A DNA stretch of 64,000 nucleotides, from the NCBI RefSeq assembly GCF_046707225.1, contig NZ_JBJKOP010000032.1, positions 62,001-126,000 of the forward strand, written 5' to 3'. Source of the stretch: Caproicibacter sp046707225 (GTDB taxonomy: Bacteria > Bacillota > Clostridia > Oscillospirales > Acutalibacteraceae). The notes under the pieces were generated by a model, which was not told the DNA's origin, made no database searches, and saw only the letters and a list, made by a program, of their open reading frames with translations. Of the stretch, positions 26,370-35,662 are shown piece after piece (position 1 is the first letter of the stretch; each line of letters begins with the position of its first letter). The position numbers and the translations under genes were made by a program.

Positions 26370-26985
26370 CTCTATTTTTCGTTTCAATGACCTGCAAGGA
26401 ATCCATAACCCATGGAAGGACATCTCCTGAAGAAAGTTTATTGGAGCTATTAAGTCCACCAACGGCAAAATACGGAATATCCTCACGGAAACAGTAAACA
26501 TAATTCGAGATTTTCTCCTGATATTCATAGGTATATTTTACTTCTGCAATTCGGCCGTGGGTTCCCTTATATACCTTAAATTGAAAATCTGATGCATTGC
26601 CGCCAACCTCTTGAAAATGTTTCATTATGGTGTTTTTATATTCTTCCGTTTTACCTTCAAATAAATTTTTGTATTGCTGGATATCTTCCTGAGAATGATT
26701 ATCGGAGTAATTTCGGACGCCGATCATCAAGGAAATATCTGCGTCAAGATCTGAGGAATAGGTGTAGCCAGGAAATCTAGCTTCTACAGAATGGCTGGTT
26801 AGAGATACCGAATCCCATCCTTTGGGAATCGACCATGTATAGGTTGCATCTACATTCTGATCTTTATTTGTAACTGTTTGCATCTCAACAGGACATTTCC
26901 CCAATGGTTCCAGTTTTTGTTTATTGCAGCCAATAGCAGAGGAAAGAAGAAGCAAACAGACCAGAATTAAAAGAAATCTTTTCAT
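26344..26985 (-). CDS. Putative lipoprotein, paralogue of 6160-6861
   Basis: 213 residues. Signal sequence FLLILVCLLLLSSAIGC with lipobox AIGC at about residue 20. It shares KNLFEGKTEEY, GTHGRIAEVKYTYEY, CFREDIPYFAVGG and SSGDVLPWVMDSLQV with the first copy. The reading frame is intact even though the facing ChW gene is dead. If the lipoprotein protects the cell from the ChW-C39 protein it could have been kept for that reason; this is speculation. Family not recognised. Confidence 0.8.
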   Translation of the reverse strand: MKRFLLILVCLLLLSSAIGCNKQKLEPLGKCPVEMQTVTNKDQNVDATYTWSIPKGWDSVSLTSHSVEARFPGYTYSSDLDADISLMIGVRNYSDNHSQEDIQQYKNLFEGKTEEYKNTIMKHFQEVGGNASDFQFKVYKGTHGRIAEVKYTYEYQEKISNYVYCFREDIPYFAVGGLNSSNKLSSGDVLPWVMDSLQVIETKNRDRPENCIE

Positions 26986-27153
26986 GTAATCCTCTTCTCA
27001 CAGTAAAATAATATTTATAAATATACCATACAAGCAATGAGCTGTCAAAATGTTTCAGTAGGCATAAACCTAATCAAAATTCATATGCCTAGGGGAGCAT
27101 ACCGGCCTTTGAAGTAGAGCAAAAAGAAAACTCCTGTGAAAATGGGAGTTTCT

Positions 27154-27208
27154 CTTTTTGTATAGCGAAAACCACAAGTAGAACTTGTAGCTTTCGCTAT
27201 ACAAAAAA
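27154..27208. repeat. Long inverted repeat next to the IS256 remnant
   Basis: CTTTTTGTATAGCGAAA (27154-27170) and TTTCGCTATACAAAAA (27192-27207) form a 16-17-bp stem with an inner ACAAG/CTTGT. It adjoins the truncation point of the transposase. It may be a terminator or the end of another lost element. Confidence 0.6.
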
Positions 27209-28171
27209 CTGAACGCAAGCGCAGTGAGGCGGCACTGATACAGGTTATTCAGGAGGCGTTCGTGCAGAGCGTGTCCACACGGAAGATGGAAAAGCTGGCT
27301 CACCGTCTGGGGATAGAGAACCTCTCCCGCAGTCAGGTCAGTGAGATGACAAAGGGGCTCAATGAACAGGTACAGGAATTTCGCAACCATTCTCTGACGG
27401 ATACCCGTTATCCTGTCATTTGGACGGATGCCCTGTACGAAAAAGTCCGTATGGATGGCCGTGTCGTCAGCATGGCGGTGATGGTTGTCTGTGGCGTCAA
27501 CGAGCAAGGGTACAGGGACATTCTCGCCGTGGAACCGATGCTGGATGAATCTAAAGAGAGCTATTCCCAGTTGTTTCAAAGTCTTCTGGACCGCGGACTG
27601 AAAACACCTCTGCTGGTGGTTTCCGATGCCAATAAAGGATTGATAGCCGCGATCCGGGAAAGTTTTCCCGGTGCATCCTGGCAGCGTTGCAAAGTCCATT
27701 TCATGCGAAATATTCTGGCTCATATACCGCAGAAAGAAAAAGAAGCCTTCGCCGCCCAACTGAAAGAAATCTGGCTGGCGCCTTCCGCCCAGGTAGCCCG
27801 ACAGCGCGCAAAACAGTTGTCGGAGCAATACGGGAAGCGGTTTTCCAAGGCAATTGAGCTTCTGGAAGATGGGCTGGAGGACTCACTGGCCTTCTATGCA
27901 TTCCCCGAGCTTGACGCCCGTAAAATCTCATCGACCAATATGCTGGAACGGCTGAACAAGGAAATCCGGCGCAGAACCAACGTCGTCGGGATATTTCCAA
28001 ACAACGATTCCTACCTGCGGCTGGTAACAACATATCTCATGGAATACGCCGAAGATTGGTCTGTTTCCAGAGCATATTTGAATCCCAGATCAATTCAGAC
28101 ACTTCTGCTAAACGCAGCTTAATTCATTTTGTGGAGCCCCTAAATTGCGAACTTCTCTTGACATACCCTGT
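27205..28171 (+). mobile_element. IS256-family element, 5'-truncated
   Basis: The frame enters at ERKRSEAALIQVIQEAFVQS with no start codon and runs to a stop at 28122, about 305 residues of a roughly 400-residue transposase. DDE signatures: WTDALYEKVR, VVSDANKGL, KVHFMRNIL and Glu in MLERLNKEIRRRT. The right end AATTGCGAACTTCTCTTGAC followed by ATACC (about 28143-28168) looks like an IS256 terminus. The N-terminus and left end are missing, so it is inactive. Confidence 0.85.
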
Positions 28172-28221
28172 TTTGGTGATGTCTAAAAAAGGTTGCTGTT
28201 TTCACTGCGATGGAAGAATAA

Positions 28222-28258
28222 TAAAAAGGATTCAGATGCCTGCGGTTTGAATCCTTTT
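28222..28258 (+). terminator. Terminator upstream of the FtsA-like gene
   Basis: AAAAAGGATTCA / TGAATCCTTTT with a T-rich tail. The gene it once ended was probably lost to the IS256 event. Confidence 0.7.
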
Positions 28259-28379
28259 CTTTCCTCATTTTTTATGGTATACTGAATTTAAACATATTTC
28301 GGATTATAAAACAGACAGATACCCATGAATTTGTTATAAAACAAGGACGTTAAGACCACTAAAAGGGAGGCTTTGCACA

Positions 28380-30344
28380 TTGGCTGCCTCATCAAAAAAA
28401 CGATTGAAAGCTCAACCAAAGAATATGATCTTTGCGCTGGATATTGGAACCCGCAAAGTCATCGGAATGGTGGGTACTGTAGAAAGTGGAAAGCTTCGGA
28501 TTATCGCGATGGAAAAAGAAGCACATACCAAGCGTTCCATGATTGACGGCCAGATCGAAGATATTGAGCAGGTTGCCAAAGTCGCCCACACTGTCAAAAA
28601 ACGTTTGGAGGCAAAGCTTCAATATACCTTGAAGCGGGTCTGCATCGCCGCGGCAGGACGGGCGCTAAAAACTCAGCGTGCTTCTTTTGAAATGAAATTC
28701 CCGCTACCGCAGCGGCTGGATAAAGAAACAATCAGCCGTTTGGAAGCAGGCGCCATCTACGAAGCGGAGGCGGCCTTTACCAATGGTCTGGATACGAATA
28801 GCCGCCAGTTTTATTTGGTCGGACATACGATTGTTCAGCACTATATGGATAGCTATCCCGTTTCTAATTTGTTGGATCATCGGGCCGGACTGATTAAAGC
28901 CGATGTGATTGCAACCTTTCTTCCCAGTGAAGTCGTGGACAGTTTGTATTCGGTCATGCATAAGATCAATCTGGAGGTTACCAGTCTTACTCTGGAGCCC
29001 ATCGCTGCCATTAACGCCGTAATCCCTCAAAATCTTCGTTTTTTGAACCTTGCTCTGGTGGATATCGGGGCAGGGACTTCCGACATCGCCGTAACCAGGG
29101 ACGGGGGAGTTGTGGGGTATACCATGGCTACGGTAGCGGGAGATGAAATTACAGAAGCACTCATGAAAAAGTACCTGCTGGATTTTAATACCGCAGAGTC
29201 GATCAAAACACAAATTGGAAGCCAAAAAACCATGCAAGTTACTGATATTCTTGGAAATGAGCAAACCGTCACAAAAGACGATATTATGGATTGTGTCGAT
29301 AAATCCATGGAGAGTCTTTGCCGTGAAATTTCCGAGCGTATCTATGAGATAAACGGCGGTTCTACCTCTGCTGTTTTTTTGGCCGGGGGCGGCAGCAAAC
29401 TGGAAGGTATGCGAACAAGCATTGCAAAATATATGAACTTAGACGTTAATCGCGTAGCGATAGCCGGCAACAACTTTGAAACATATGCATTCTCGGATTC
29501 ATACGATCTGAACGACCCGGAATATGCTACGCCGTTAGGGATTGCCGTTTCCGCGGGACTAAATCTGATTGATGAAAGTTTTCACGTCACTCTAAACGGC
29601 AACGAAGCGAAGCTTTTCCGCAACAGTACGATAACAGTACGAGATATTCTGATGATGAACGGATTCTCGTATCATGATCTTATCCCAAAGGCGGGTCAGA
29701 AGCTGATTATCCAGTTAAACGGAAAACGGACCGTGTATTACGGGACTCCCGGCGAGCCTGCCGTCCTCCGTGTAAACGGGAAAGAGGCCAAAATTTCAGA
29801 TTTGGTACATATGGGAGATAATATAGAATTCTCTTCCGCTGTGAATGGTCAAGACGCGAAACGCTGCCTGAAGGACTTGATGACAGACGATCCAAATCAA
29901 ACGGCCACTGTGAACGGGAACATCGTTTCTCCCGAGACTACGCTGGAAAACGGCGATTCCATTGTTTTGAAACCGGCTCCACCAACGCCGGCGGCGGACT
30001 TTTCCGATTCTAAACCAAACTTGGAAACTGCAGATGAACTTTCGGAGGAGGTGTCCCCTGCGGCTCAAGAATCCGCTTCAGAGGAACAGAAATCCGCGAC
30101 CGCGGTCTCTGCTGATTCTGCATTTTCCGGCGATCAGATTCAATTTGATTTGAACAATCAAACGGTTGTTCTTCCCCAAAAAGAGAATGGCTCTCCATAT
30201 TACCTGATGGACCTGATCGAACGATCGGGAATCGATCTTGAAAAGCCGACAGGAACGTTTGTTCTACGCGTAAACGGCGTTGATAGTTCTTTTCTTACAG
30301 AGTTAAAATCGGGAGATCGTTTAGAAATCTTTTATAAAAGCTAA
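28380..30344 (+). CDS. Long FtsA/PilM-like actin-fold ATPase
   Basis: 654 residues, TTG 28380 with GGGAGG 9 bp upstream. Residues about 15-400 form an FtsA-type fold: ALDIGTRKVIGMVG (phosphate 1), the inserted 1C-type subdomain, VDIGAGTSDIAVT (phosphate 2) and FLAGGGSKLEGM (adenosine). The remaining 250 residues hold three small repeated modules with pattern VRVNGKxAxxxxLVxxGDxIxF, resembling ubiquitin/ThiS-like beta-grasp domains, joined by an acidic linker. It is not in a dcw cluster and lacks the usual C-terminal membrane helix of FtsA. Similar long proteins exist in Clostridia; their function is not established. Confidence 0.75.
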   Translation: MAASSKKRLKAQPKNMIFALDIGTRKVIGMVGTVESGKLRIIAMEKEAHTKRSMIDGQIEDIEQVAKVAHTVKKRLEAKLQYTLKRVCIAAAGRALKTQRASFEMKFPLPQRLDKETISRLEAGAIYEAEAAFTNGLDTNSRQFYLVGHTIVQHYMDSYPVSNLLDHRAGLIKADVIATFLPSEVVDSLYSVMHKINLEVTSLTLEPIAAINAVIPQNLRFLNLALVDIGAGTSDIAVTRDGGVVGYTMATVAGDEITEALMKKYLLDFNTAESIKTQIGSQKTMQVTDILGNEQTVTKDDIMDCVDKSMESLCREISERIYEINGGSTSAVFLAGGGSKLEGMRTSIAKYMNLDVNRVAIAGNNFETYAFSDSYDLNDPEYATPLGIAVSAGLNLIDESFHVTLNGNEAKLFRNSTITVRDILMMNGFSYHDLIPKAGQKLIIQLNGKRTVYYGTPGEPAVLRVNGKEAKISDLVHMGDNIEFSSAVNGQDAKRCLKDLMTDDPNQTATVNGNIVSPETTLENGDSIVLKPAPPTPAADFSDSKPNLETADELSEEVSPAAQESASEEQKSATAVSADSAFSGDQIQFDLNNQTVVLPQKENGSPYYLMDLIERSGIDLEKPTGTFVLRVNGVDSSFLTELKSGDRLEIFYKS

Positions 30345-30375
30345 CTCTCGTCTGCAATGATACCAGGGGAAGGTT

Positions 30376-30432
30376 ATGAAGCTGATTCCCAATTTGGCCG
30401 AAGACTATTTAAAATCGAGCGAATATTATTGA
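30376..30432 (+). pseudogene. Short start of a lost gene
   Basis: ATG 30376 with GGGGAAGG 5 bp upstream opens MKLIPNLAEDYLKSSEYY and stops. The start resembles clostridial transglutaminase-like proteins, but nothing follows that supports it. The region 30433-30645 has one hairpin (30525-30552) and no gene. Confidence 0.3.
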
Positions 30433-30645
30433 TCGGAAAGTCTGCAAAGCCGGGGTTGCGTTTGCCATGATTCAGGCCCACGTTGGAGGAAACAAACTGA
30501 TTGCAGATGGTGGCGCACCAACGAGGCCACGAAAGGAAATGCTTTCGTGGCCAATCTTGAACGATAAATAGGGAAAAAGGAGCGCCACGTTTTGCATTGT
30601 GTTCGCTGAGGCCTGCATCTAAGATTGAGCGAATGACACAAGGCA

Positions 30646-30686
30646 GAAGCCCGGAAAGCGGCAGGAATGCCAGCTTTCCGGGCTTC
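30646..30686. terminator. Terminator downstream of gldA
   Basis: GAAGCCCGGAAAGC and GCTTTCCGGGCTTC flank a 13-nt loop; symmetric, so it may serve both strands. Confidence 0.75.
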
Positions 30687-30720
30687 TGTTGTGTACCGAA
30701 CGCACAGGAGCTTTCCTTTG

Positions 30721-31812
30721 TTATTCGCCGATGTAATCCTTGCCGAGAGCGTCAGCGGCCAGAATAGCGGCATAAAGCTGTTCCGGAGTAACATCACCCA
30801 GCATGTTGTGAATGGATTCACCCGAAGCGCATGCCTTTTCCGCGGCAATCATTACTCTGGACGGGTCGGTCACGCCAACCTCCTTCAGCGTAATCGGCAG
30901 ACCGACGGAAACGCAGAAGTCCAAAACTTCTTCAATTTCTTCCATGGGAGCGTCTTCCAGAACGAGCTGCGCAACCGTTCCGAACGCGACCAGTTCCCCG
31001 TGCATTGTTTTTTCGCATTCTTCCAGCGCGGTAAAACCATTGTAGACGGAATGCGAAGTGGCAAGACCGCCGTTGTCTGCCCCTACGCCGCTTAAATAGG
31101 TGTTGGCTTCAATAATAGCCTCAACCGCCGGAGTGAGGATACCGAGTTCAGCGGACTTTTTGGCCTTAAAACCGTCGTCAAGGAGGGTGTCGTAGCAGAG
31201 CTTGCAAAGTGCCATGGCGGATTTTGTAATGCCGCCGTTTTCTAGACTGGGAGAATTCGTTTTCTGGCACATTCTGGCTTCAAAATAAGTTCCCAGTGCG
31301 TCGCCCATGCCGGAGACGAGAAAGCGGATCGGCGCTTTTACAATAATAGAAGAGTCAACAATGACCGCATCCGGATTTTTGGGATAGAAGATATACTTTG
31401 CAAAGGACCCATCGTCGTTGTAAATTACGGAAAGGCCGGTGCACGGAGCATCTGTAGCACATACGGTCGGAATAATTACAACCGGAAGCCCTTCGTAATA
31501 AGCTGTGGCTTTCGCTGTGTCAATTGCGCTGCCGCCGCCAATCGCGCAGATTACACCGATCTTGTTCTCTTTTGCAATTTTTTGCATTTTATCGATTTCC
31601 CCGACCGAACTGATGCCGCCGAAAATCTCAAATTTTATAGATGCATTTTTGCCTGCGAAGCTCTTTTCAATTTTGGGCCGCGCTGCCTTGTAGCCGCTTT
31701 TGCTGCATATAAAAAGAATGGATGTGCCTAAATCTTTCACATGATCATACAGTTCGAGTAAAGCATCAGGGCCCTGAACATATTTTGACGGTGCTCTCAT
31801 TAAAGCCAGCAT
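30721..31812 (-). CDS. gldA: Glycerol dehydrogenase
   Basis: 363 residues, AGGAG about 10 bp before the ATG. Iron-containing alcohol dehydrogenase superfamily: NAD-binding GGGSAIDTAKATA, PTVCATDAPC, and metal ligands Asp in SGMGDALGTYFEA, His in LATSHSVYNG and His in KTMHGELVAFG. It oxidises glycerol to dihydroxyacetone with NAD, or the reverse. It is monocistronic. No dihydroxyacetone kinase is nearby. Confidence 0.92.
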   Translation of the reverse strand: MLALMRAPSKYVQGPDALLELYDHVKDLGTSILFICSKSGYKAARPKIEKSFAGKNASIKFEIFGGISSVGEIDKMQKIAKENKIGVICAIGGGSAIDTAKATAYYEGLPVVIIPTVCATDAPCTGLSVIYNDDGSFAKYIFYPKNPDAVIVDSSIIVKAPIRFLVSGMGDALGTYFEARMCQKTNSPSLENGGITKSAMALCKLCYDTLLDDGFKAKKSAELGILTPAVEAIIEANTYLSGVGADNGGLATSHSVYNGFTALEECEKTMHGELVAFGTVAQLVLEDAPMEEIEEVLDFCVSVGLPITLKEVGVTDPSRVMIAAEKACASGESIHNMLGDVTPEQLYAAILAADALGKDYIGE

Positions 31813-32023
31813 TTATTATCGCTCCTTCATGTTAATATTTTAACAATATTAAGTATAATGAATTTTTAGTAGTTTTTTCGCTTCAGTCGAAAATTATTAA
31901 ATAAATTTGATCATCCCTCGCAGACTCCATATTTTCAGTAAGAGTGCGATTCCAGTCAAAACCATGTTTTTCCTTGAGTCGTGAGCCATTTTATTAAGGA
32001 CGTCTCTGGTTATCAGAAAGGTC

Positions 32024-32173
32024 ATGACAAACGGTTTTCATGCGGTAAAACTTTCAGATGAAATTGGGACCAAGCAGGCAGCCGCGCAACTCGGTGCGGC
32101 CTACTACACGCTGCCGGAATGGCTCCAGAAGCGCAAGGTTTACGGTGATCACGCTTCGGGCTGCTTTGGCTAA
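32024..32173 (+). pseudogene. IS3-type transposase OrfA remnant
   Basis: 49 residues: FHAVKLSDEIGTKQAAAQLG, then TLPEWLQKRKVYG, the HTH core of IS3 OrfA proteins. Neither OrfB nor terminal repeats remain. The rest of 31813-32281 holds no gene I can support. Confidence 0.6.
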
Positions 32174-32281
32174 AAGCATCGTGTTCCGGTACATTATGAC
32201 TTGTTGCAATCGTATTTAAATCCATACCGGCAGTCGGGCTTGTTCATACTCTGCACGATTCTTGACTTTACCGCTCAAAGT

Positions 32282-32330
32282 AAAAAACCCGAAAAGCAGC
32301 ATGTATGCCAGCTTTTCGGGTCTGTTTTTT
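32282..32330. terminator. Terminator of the minus-strand sugar operon
   Basis: ACCCGAAAAGC / GCTTTTCGGGT with an A run on one side and T6 on the other, so it works in both directions. Confidence 0.8.
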
Positions 32331-32402
32331 GCATATTGGTCCAAATGGCGGGGGTATCCAAGGAACATTGAAAGGAAAAATGGCAAACCGATTTTTATGG
32401 TA

Positions 32403-33041
32403 TCATTCCAAGTTGAGAACTTCAGCAATCTGCATCATAGTATTGACCCGGTAATCCGCAAGAGAGGAGCTCGCTGCGTCGCCAACTGCGATTGCCGTCA
32501 TGTTTCCCGCTTTCGCCGCCTCAATTCCTGCAACCGCATCTTCCACGACAACACAGTCCTCTGGCTTTGTTTCGAGTTTTCGGGCAGCGACAAGAAATAC
32601 CTCGGGGTCCGGTTTGGAATGCTGAATTTCAGTTCCGTCAGCAATCGCGTCAAAAACGGTTTCAAGACCGATTTTTTGAAGAATCTTTCTGGTGTTTTTG
32701 CTGCTACTTCCGATCGCGATTTTTACCCCGGCTTTTTTCAGGCGGTTGATTAATTCCATCACTCCGGGTAAAATATCCGAATGCTTCAGATTGTCGAGCA
32801 GCTTTATATAAATGTCGTTTTTGTACTGCATCAATTCTTGTTTTTGCTGTTCACTGTAAGACTTTTCCGACTTTCTCAGGATGATTTCCAGAGATTCGGC
32901 GCGGGAAACGCCGCGGAGCAGATTGTTGATCTGCCGGTCAAATGGAATTCCATTCCGGTCGGCCATGGACTTCCAAGCCATAAAATGCAGGTCGTCGGTG
33001 GATACAATCACGCCGTCCAGATCAAAAATAACGGATTTCAA
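32403..33041 (-). CDS. HAD-family beta-phosphoglucomutase-like protein
   Basis: 212 residues from TTG 33041, which overlaps the TGA of the upstream gene (TTGA) and has AAAGGA about 10 bp before it. Motif I is FDLDGVIVSTDDLHFMAW with the two catalytic Asp residues, motif II IAIGSSSKN, motif III HSKPDPEVF and motif IV VVEDAVAGIEAAKAG, all close to PgmB. PgmB converts beta-glucose-1-phosphate to glucose-6-phosphate, but no sugar phosphorylase lies in the window, so a sugar-phosphate phosphatase role is possible. Last gene of the operon. Confidence 0.8.
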   Translation of the reverse strand: MKSVIFDLDGVIVSTDDLHFMAWKSMADRNGIPFDRQINNLLRGVSRAESLEIILRKSEKSYSEQQKQELMQYKNDIYIKLLDNLKHSDILPGVMELINRLKKAGVKIAIGSSSKNTRKILQKIGLETVFDAIADGTEIQHSKPDPEVFLVAARKLETKPEDCVVVEDAVAGIEAAKAGNMTAIAVGDAASSSLADYRVNTMMQIAEVLNLE

Positions 33042-33931
33042 GATTTCTGTGTCCTTTCTGCCATTCCCTGTTTCAGCCATTCCAGACTAAGAGGGAGCCA
33101 GTAGGGGATGCTTAGCCCCTTGATTTCCGCTTCGCTTTTCGTGTTTTCATCACAAAGAGACATCCCATGCGGCCCTTTTTCAAACAGATGCAGTTCACAG
33201 GGGACATGAACCGAATGGAGCGCGGTGGCAAGTCCTAACAGATCCGTGGGAGGGATCAGGCTGTCTTCATAGGTGCCCCAGACGAATGTGCGAGGCACTT
33301 TTTCGTGGATTTTAGGAATCAGGTTCAGGGATGCGGCTTCCTCCTGCGTTATATTTTCGTGCCCAATCATGATTTCCTGGATACTTGGGCCGCGAAAATC
33401 CGGAATCAGGCCCTGCTCCATCATTTCCAGTACGAATTCAGGAGTTTTCCTGTTTTGGGGAATCAGGGATACAGCGGGATAACCTAATATAATATGATTC
33501 GGGCGGGTTTGATCTTTCGTCAGACCCATCTCGTCGGTGAGGAGAGGCTGATTGAAATAGACACCCAGAGAGAGCGCCAGATTCCCTCCGGCGGAAAACC
33601 CGATTACCGCGATATTGTCACTGTCGAGCAGCCAATCCTCCGCGTTTTGGCGGATAATGCTCATTGCCCTGGCAAGTTCTTTCAGGGCAGTGGGGAACGG
33701 GTGATCAATTTTGACGGAGTATTCGAGTACGAAAGTGTGGTATCCCTTTGCCGCAAATGCCAAGGCAACGGGCTCGCCTTCGTTTTTCGAAATCATAGTA
33801 TACCCGCCCCCCGGGCACACCACAACAGCCGGGCGACGGATGCCTTTTTTGGCAAATTCCCCGTCATCCAGAATGTTTGCGGTCAGCTTGGCGTCGCTGC
33901 TGTCGGACACCGAAAAAACAAGATTTTTCAT
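33038..33931 (-). CDS. Alpha/beta hydrolase (BD-FAE/acetyl-esterase-like)
   Basis: 297 residues from ATG 33931 (AAGGAG 7 bp upstream). CPGGGYTMISKNEGEP forms the oxyanion region, Ser lies in GFSAGGNLALSLG, and His in EKGPHGMSL. This matches the acetyl-xylan-esterase/BD-FAE group of carbohydrate deacylases. There is no signal peptide, so it acts in the cytoplasm on imported, possibly acetylated, glycosides. It lies 12 bp after the GH3 gene and overlaps the HAD gene. Confidence 0.8.
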   Translation of the reverse strand: MKNLVFSVSDSSDAKLTANILDDGEFAKKGIRRPAVVVCPGGGYTMISKNEGEPVALAFAAKGYHTFVLEYSVKIDHPFPTALKELARAMSIIRQNAEDWLLDSDNIAVIGFSAGGNLALSLGVYFNQPLLTDEMGLTKDQTRPNHIILGYPAVSLIPQNRKTPEFVLEMMEQGLIPDFRGPSIQEIMIGHENITQEEAASLNLIPKIHEKVPRTFVWGTYEDSLIPPTDLLGLATALHSVHVPCELHLFEKGPHGMSLCDENTKSEAEIKGLSIPYWLPLSLEWLKQGMAERTQKS

Positions 33932-33943
33932 CAAATATCTCCT

Positions 33944-35647
33944 TTAAAGCTTTGTGTCCCATTTCCCGCAGAAGGGGTCCACAGGATTTTTCCCGACAAA
34001 CTCGGAGCGCCCCAAAAGCTTATCTACCAACAGCTCCAGGGTATAGTCGTTCACGCCGTATGTATTGATGTATGTCGGTACACGCGGCACGTCCAGCAGA
34101 TGATACGGGTTTTCTACCGAAATAAAAACGGTGGGAATGGACTTAAAGTAGATCGGAACGTTCAGGCCCATGGGATTCTGCCATTCAATCCGCACAACGG
34201 TTTGATTCGATTTGGTGGCAAGGCTGCAAAGGTAGAGAATCAGATCGTAATCTTCACACATTTTTAAATAGGATGCCTGGTGCCCTTCATAGACGCCGTC
34301 CGCGTGGAAAAGGGTTACCGTAAATCCCTCTTTTTCAAGCAGCCCGCGTAATTGGCCCGTAAGGCCCGACTCTCTGGAGTAGCCGATTGCGTTTGCTTCG
34401 CCCTCAATGCCATACAGAAGAACGCGTTTCTGCTTTTCGGGAGACAGTGGAAGCAGCCCCGGCTGTTCCTTCACAAGCGTGATGGAGCGGTCGGCGATCT
34501 CACGCGCCGTTTGACGGTGCTCTTTGCAGCCAAGCACACGTTCCGCAGCCTTAGCGTCCGGAATGTTGTTCTTATTATGAAGCCCAAGCGAGGCTTTCAG
34601 CGCAAGAATCCTGCGGACGGCTTCCTCCAGCCTTTCCCGGCTTAGAAGCCCGTCTTGAAAGCCCTTTCGCATAAAACCGACATCTTCCTCCAGATTCTTG
34701 GTGAAGAGAAACATGTCGCATCCGTTTTCAATCGCTTTTGGAACCGCCTGATCGCGCGGCATAGCCATGGCGAACCCGGCCATCGTGGTCGCGTCGGTCA
34801 AAATCAGTCCGTTAAAACCCATGCTCCCGCGCAGAAGTCCCTTGAGAAGTTCCGGCGAAAGCGAAGCGGGAAGAATATCGGCGTCCGAGAGAGAGGGGTT
34901 CAGCTTTTTGGAGTATTGCGGCTGCGAGATGTGGCCCACCATCACAGTCTTGGCCCCGTGGTCGATCAAATAGCGGTAATTCCTGCCGTAGGTTGCTTCC
35001 CAATCCTCCGGGGAGAGAGAATTGACGGAGGTGACAAGGTGCTGGTCCCGTTCATCGGTTCCGTCGCCGGGAAAATGCTTGATGGAAACGCAGATGCCCT
35101 GCTCCTGGCAGCCCTTCAGATATGCTTCTCCACAGCGGAGCACCATGTCGGGGTCACTGCCGAAGGTGCGCGTGTTGGTGATTGGATTGCGGAAATTGTA
35201 ATCGATGTCGATCACAGGGGCAAAGGCGAAATTAGCGCCGACGCTTTTGCCTTCCTCCGCGCAGATTTTTCCAAGCTGATAAGCATAATCGGGGTCGCCT
35301 GTCGCGGCTACCGCCATATTGGAGGCGATTCGAGTCCCCTCCTGTGCAATGCCTTTCCCGCCGTTTTCCAGGTTTGCTGCAATCAGCATGGGAATGCGGC
35401 TGTTTCGCTGCAGAGTTGTTACTGTGGCGATCACGCTGTCCTTATCCATGGGGCGGCACATCAATCCGCCCACGCCGAGATCTTTGGAAAGATGGGTCAG
35501 AAACTCCTCGTCCTGACGGTATCCTACCATGAAGAACAGCTGCGCGATTTTTTCATCGTCCGTCATTGCCTTTAATGTGGTTTCAACCCAATTCACATCG
35601 TCATCCGTTAGGAAAAAAGGATTCTGTTTTAAGTTTTCAATATTCAT
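33944..35647 (-). CDS. Glycoside hydrolase family 3 protein
   Basis: 567 residues, AAAGGAG before ATG 35647. N-terminal (alpha/beta)8 barrel with IKHFPGDGTDERDQH and the nucleophile Asp in LILTDATTMAGFAMA; then the C-terminal alpha/beta domain. In NagZ-type GH3 proteins the first block reads KHFPGHG and the His is part of the acid/base dyad; here it is Asp. No signal peptide, so it is intracellular. It probably cleaves a beta-glycoside or N-acetylhexosaminide brought in by the adjoining transporter; the exact substrate is open. Confidence 0.85.
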   Translation of the reverse strand: MNIENLKQNPFFLTDDDVNWVETTLKAMTDDEKIAQLFFMVGYRQDEEFLTHLSKDLGVGGLMCRPMDKDSVIATVTTLQRNSRIPMLIAANLENGGKGIAQEGTRIASNMAVAATGDPDYAYQLGKICAEEGKSVGANFAFAPVIDIDYNFRNPITNTRTFGSDPDMVLRCGEAYLKGCQEQGICVSIKHFPGDGTDERDQHLVTSVNSLSPEDWEATYGRNYRYLIDHGAKTVMVGHISQPQYSKKLNPSLSDADILPASLSPELLKGLLRGSMGFNGLILTDATTMAGFAMAMPRDQAVPKAIENGCDMFLFTKNLEEDVGFMRKGFQDGLLSRERLEEAVRRILALKASLGLHNKNNIPDAKAAERVLGCKEHRQTAREIADRSITLVKEQPGLLPLSPEKQKRVLLYGIEGEANAIGYSRESGLTGQLRGLLEKEGFTVTLFHADGVYEGHQASYLKMCEDYDLILYLCSLATKSNQTVVRIEWQNPMGLNVPIYFKSIPTVFISVENPYHLLDVPRVPTYINTYGVNDYTLELLVDKLLGRSEFVGKNPVDPFCGKWDTKL

Positions 35648-35662
35648 TGCTGTACTCCTTTG

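Noticed and set aside
27070..27828. 252-codon minus-strand frame
   Set aside because: It is the shadow of the IS256 transposase on the plus strand.
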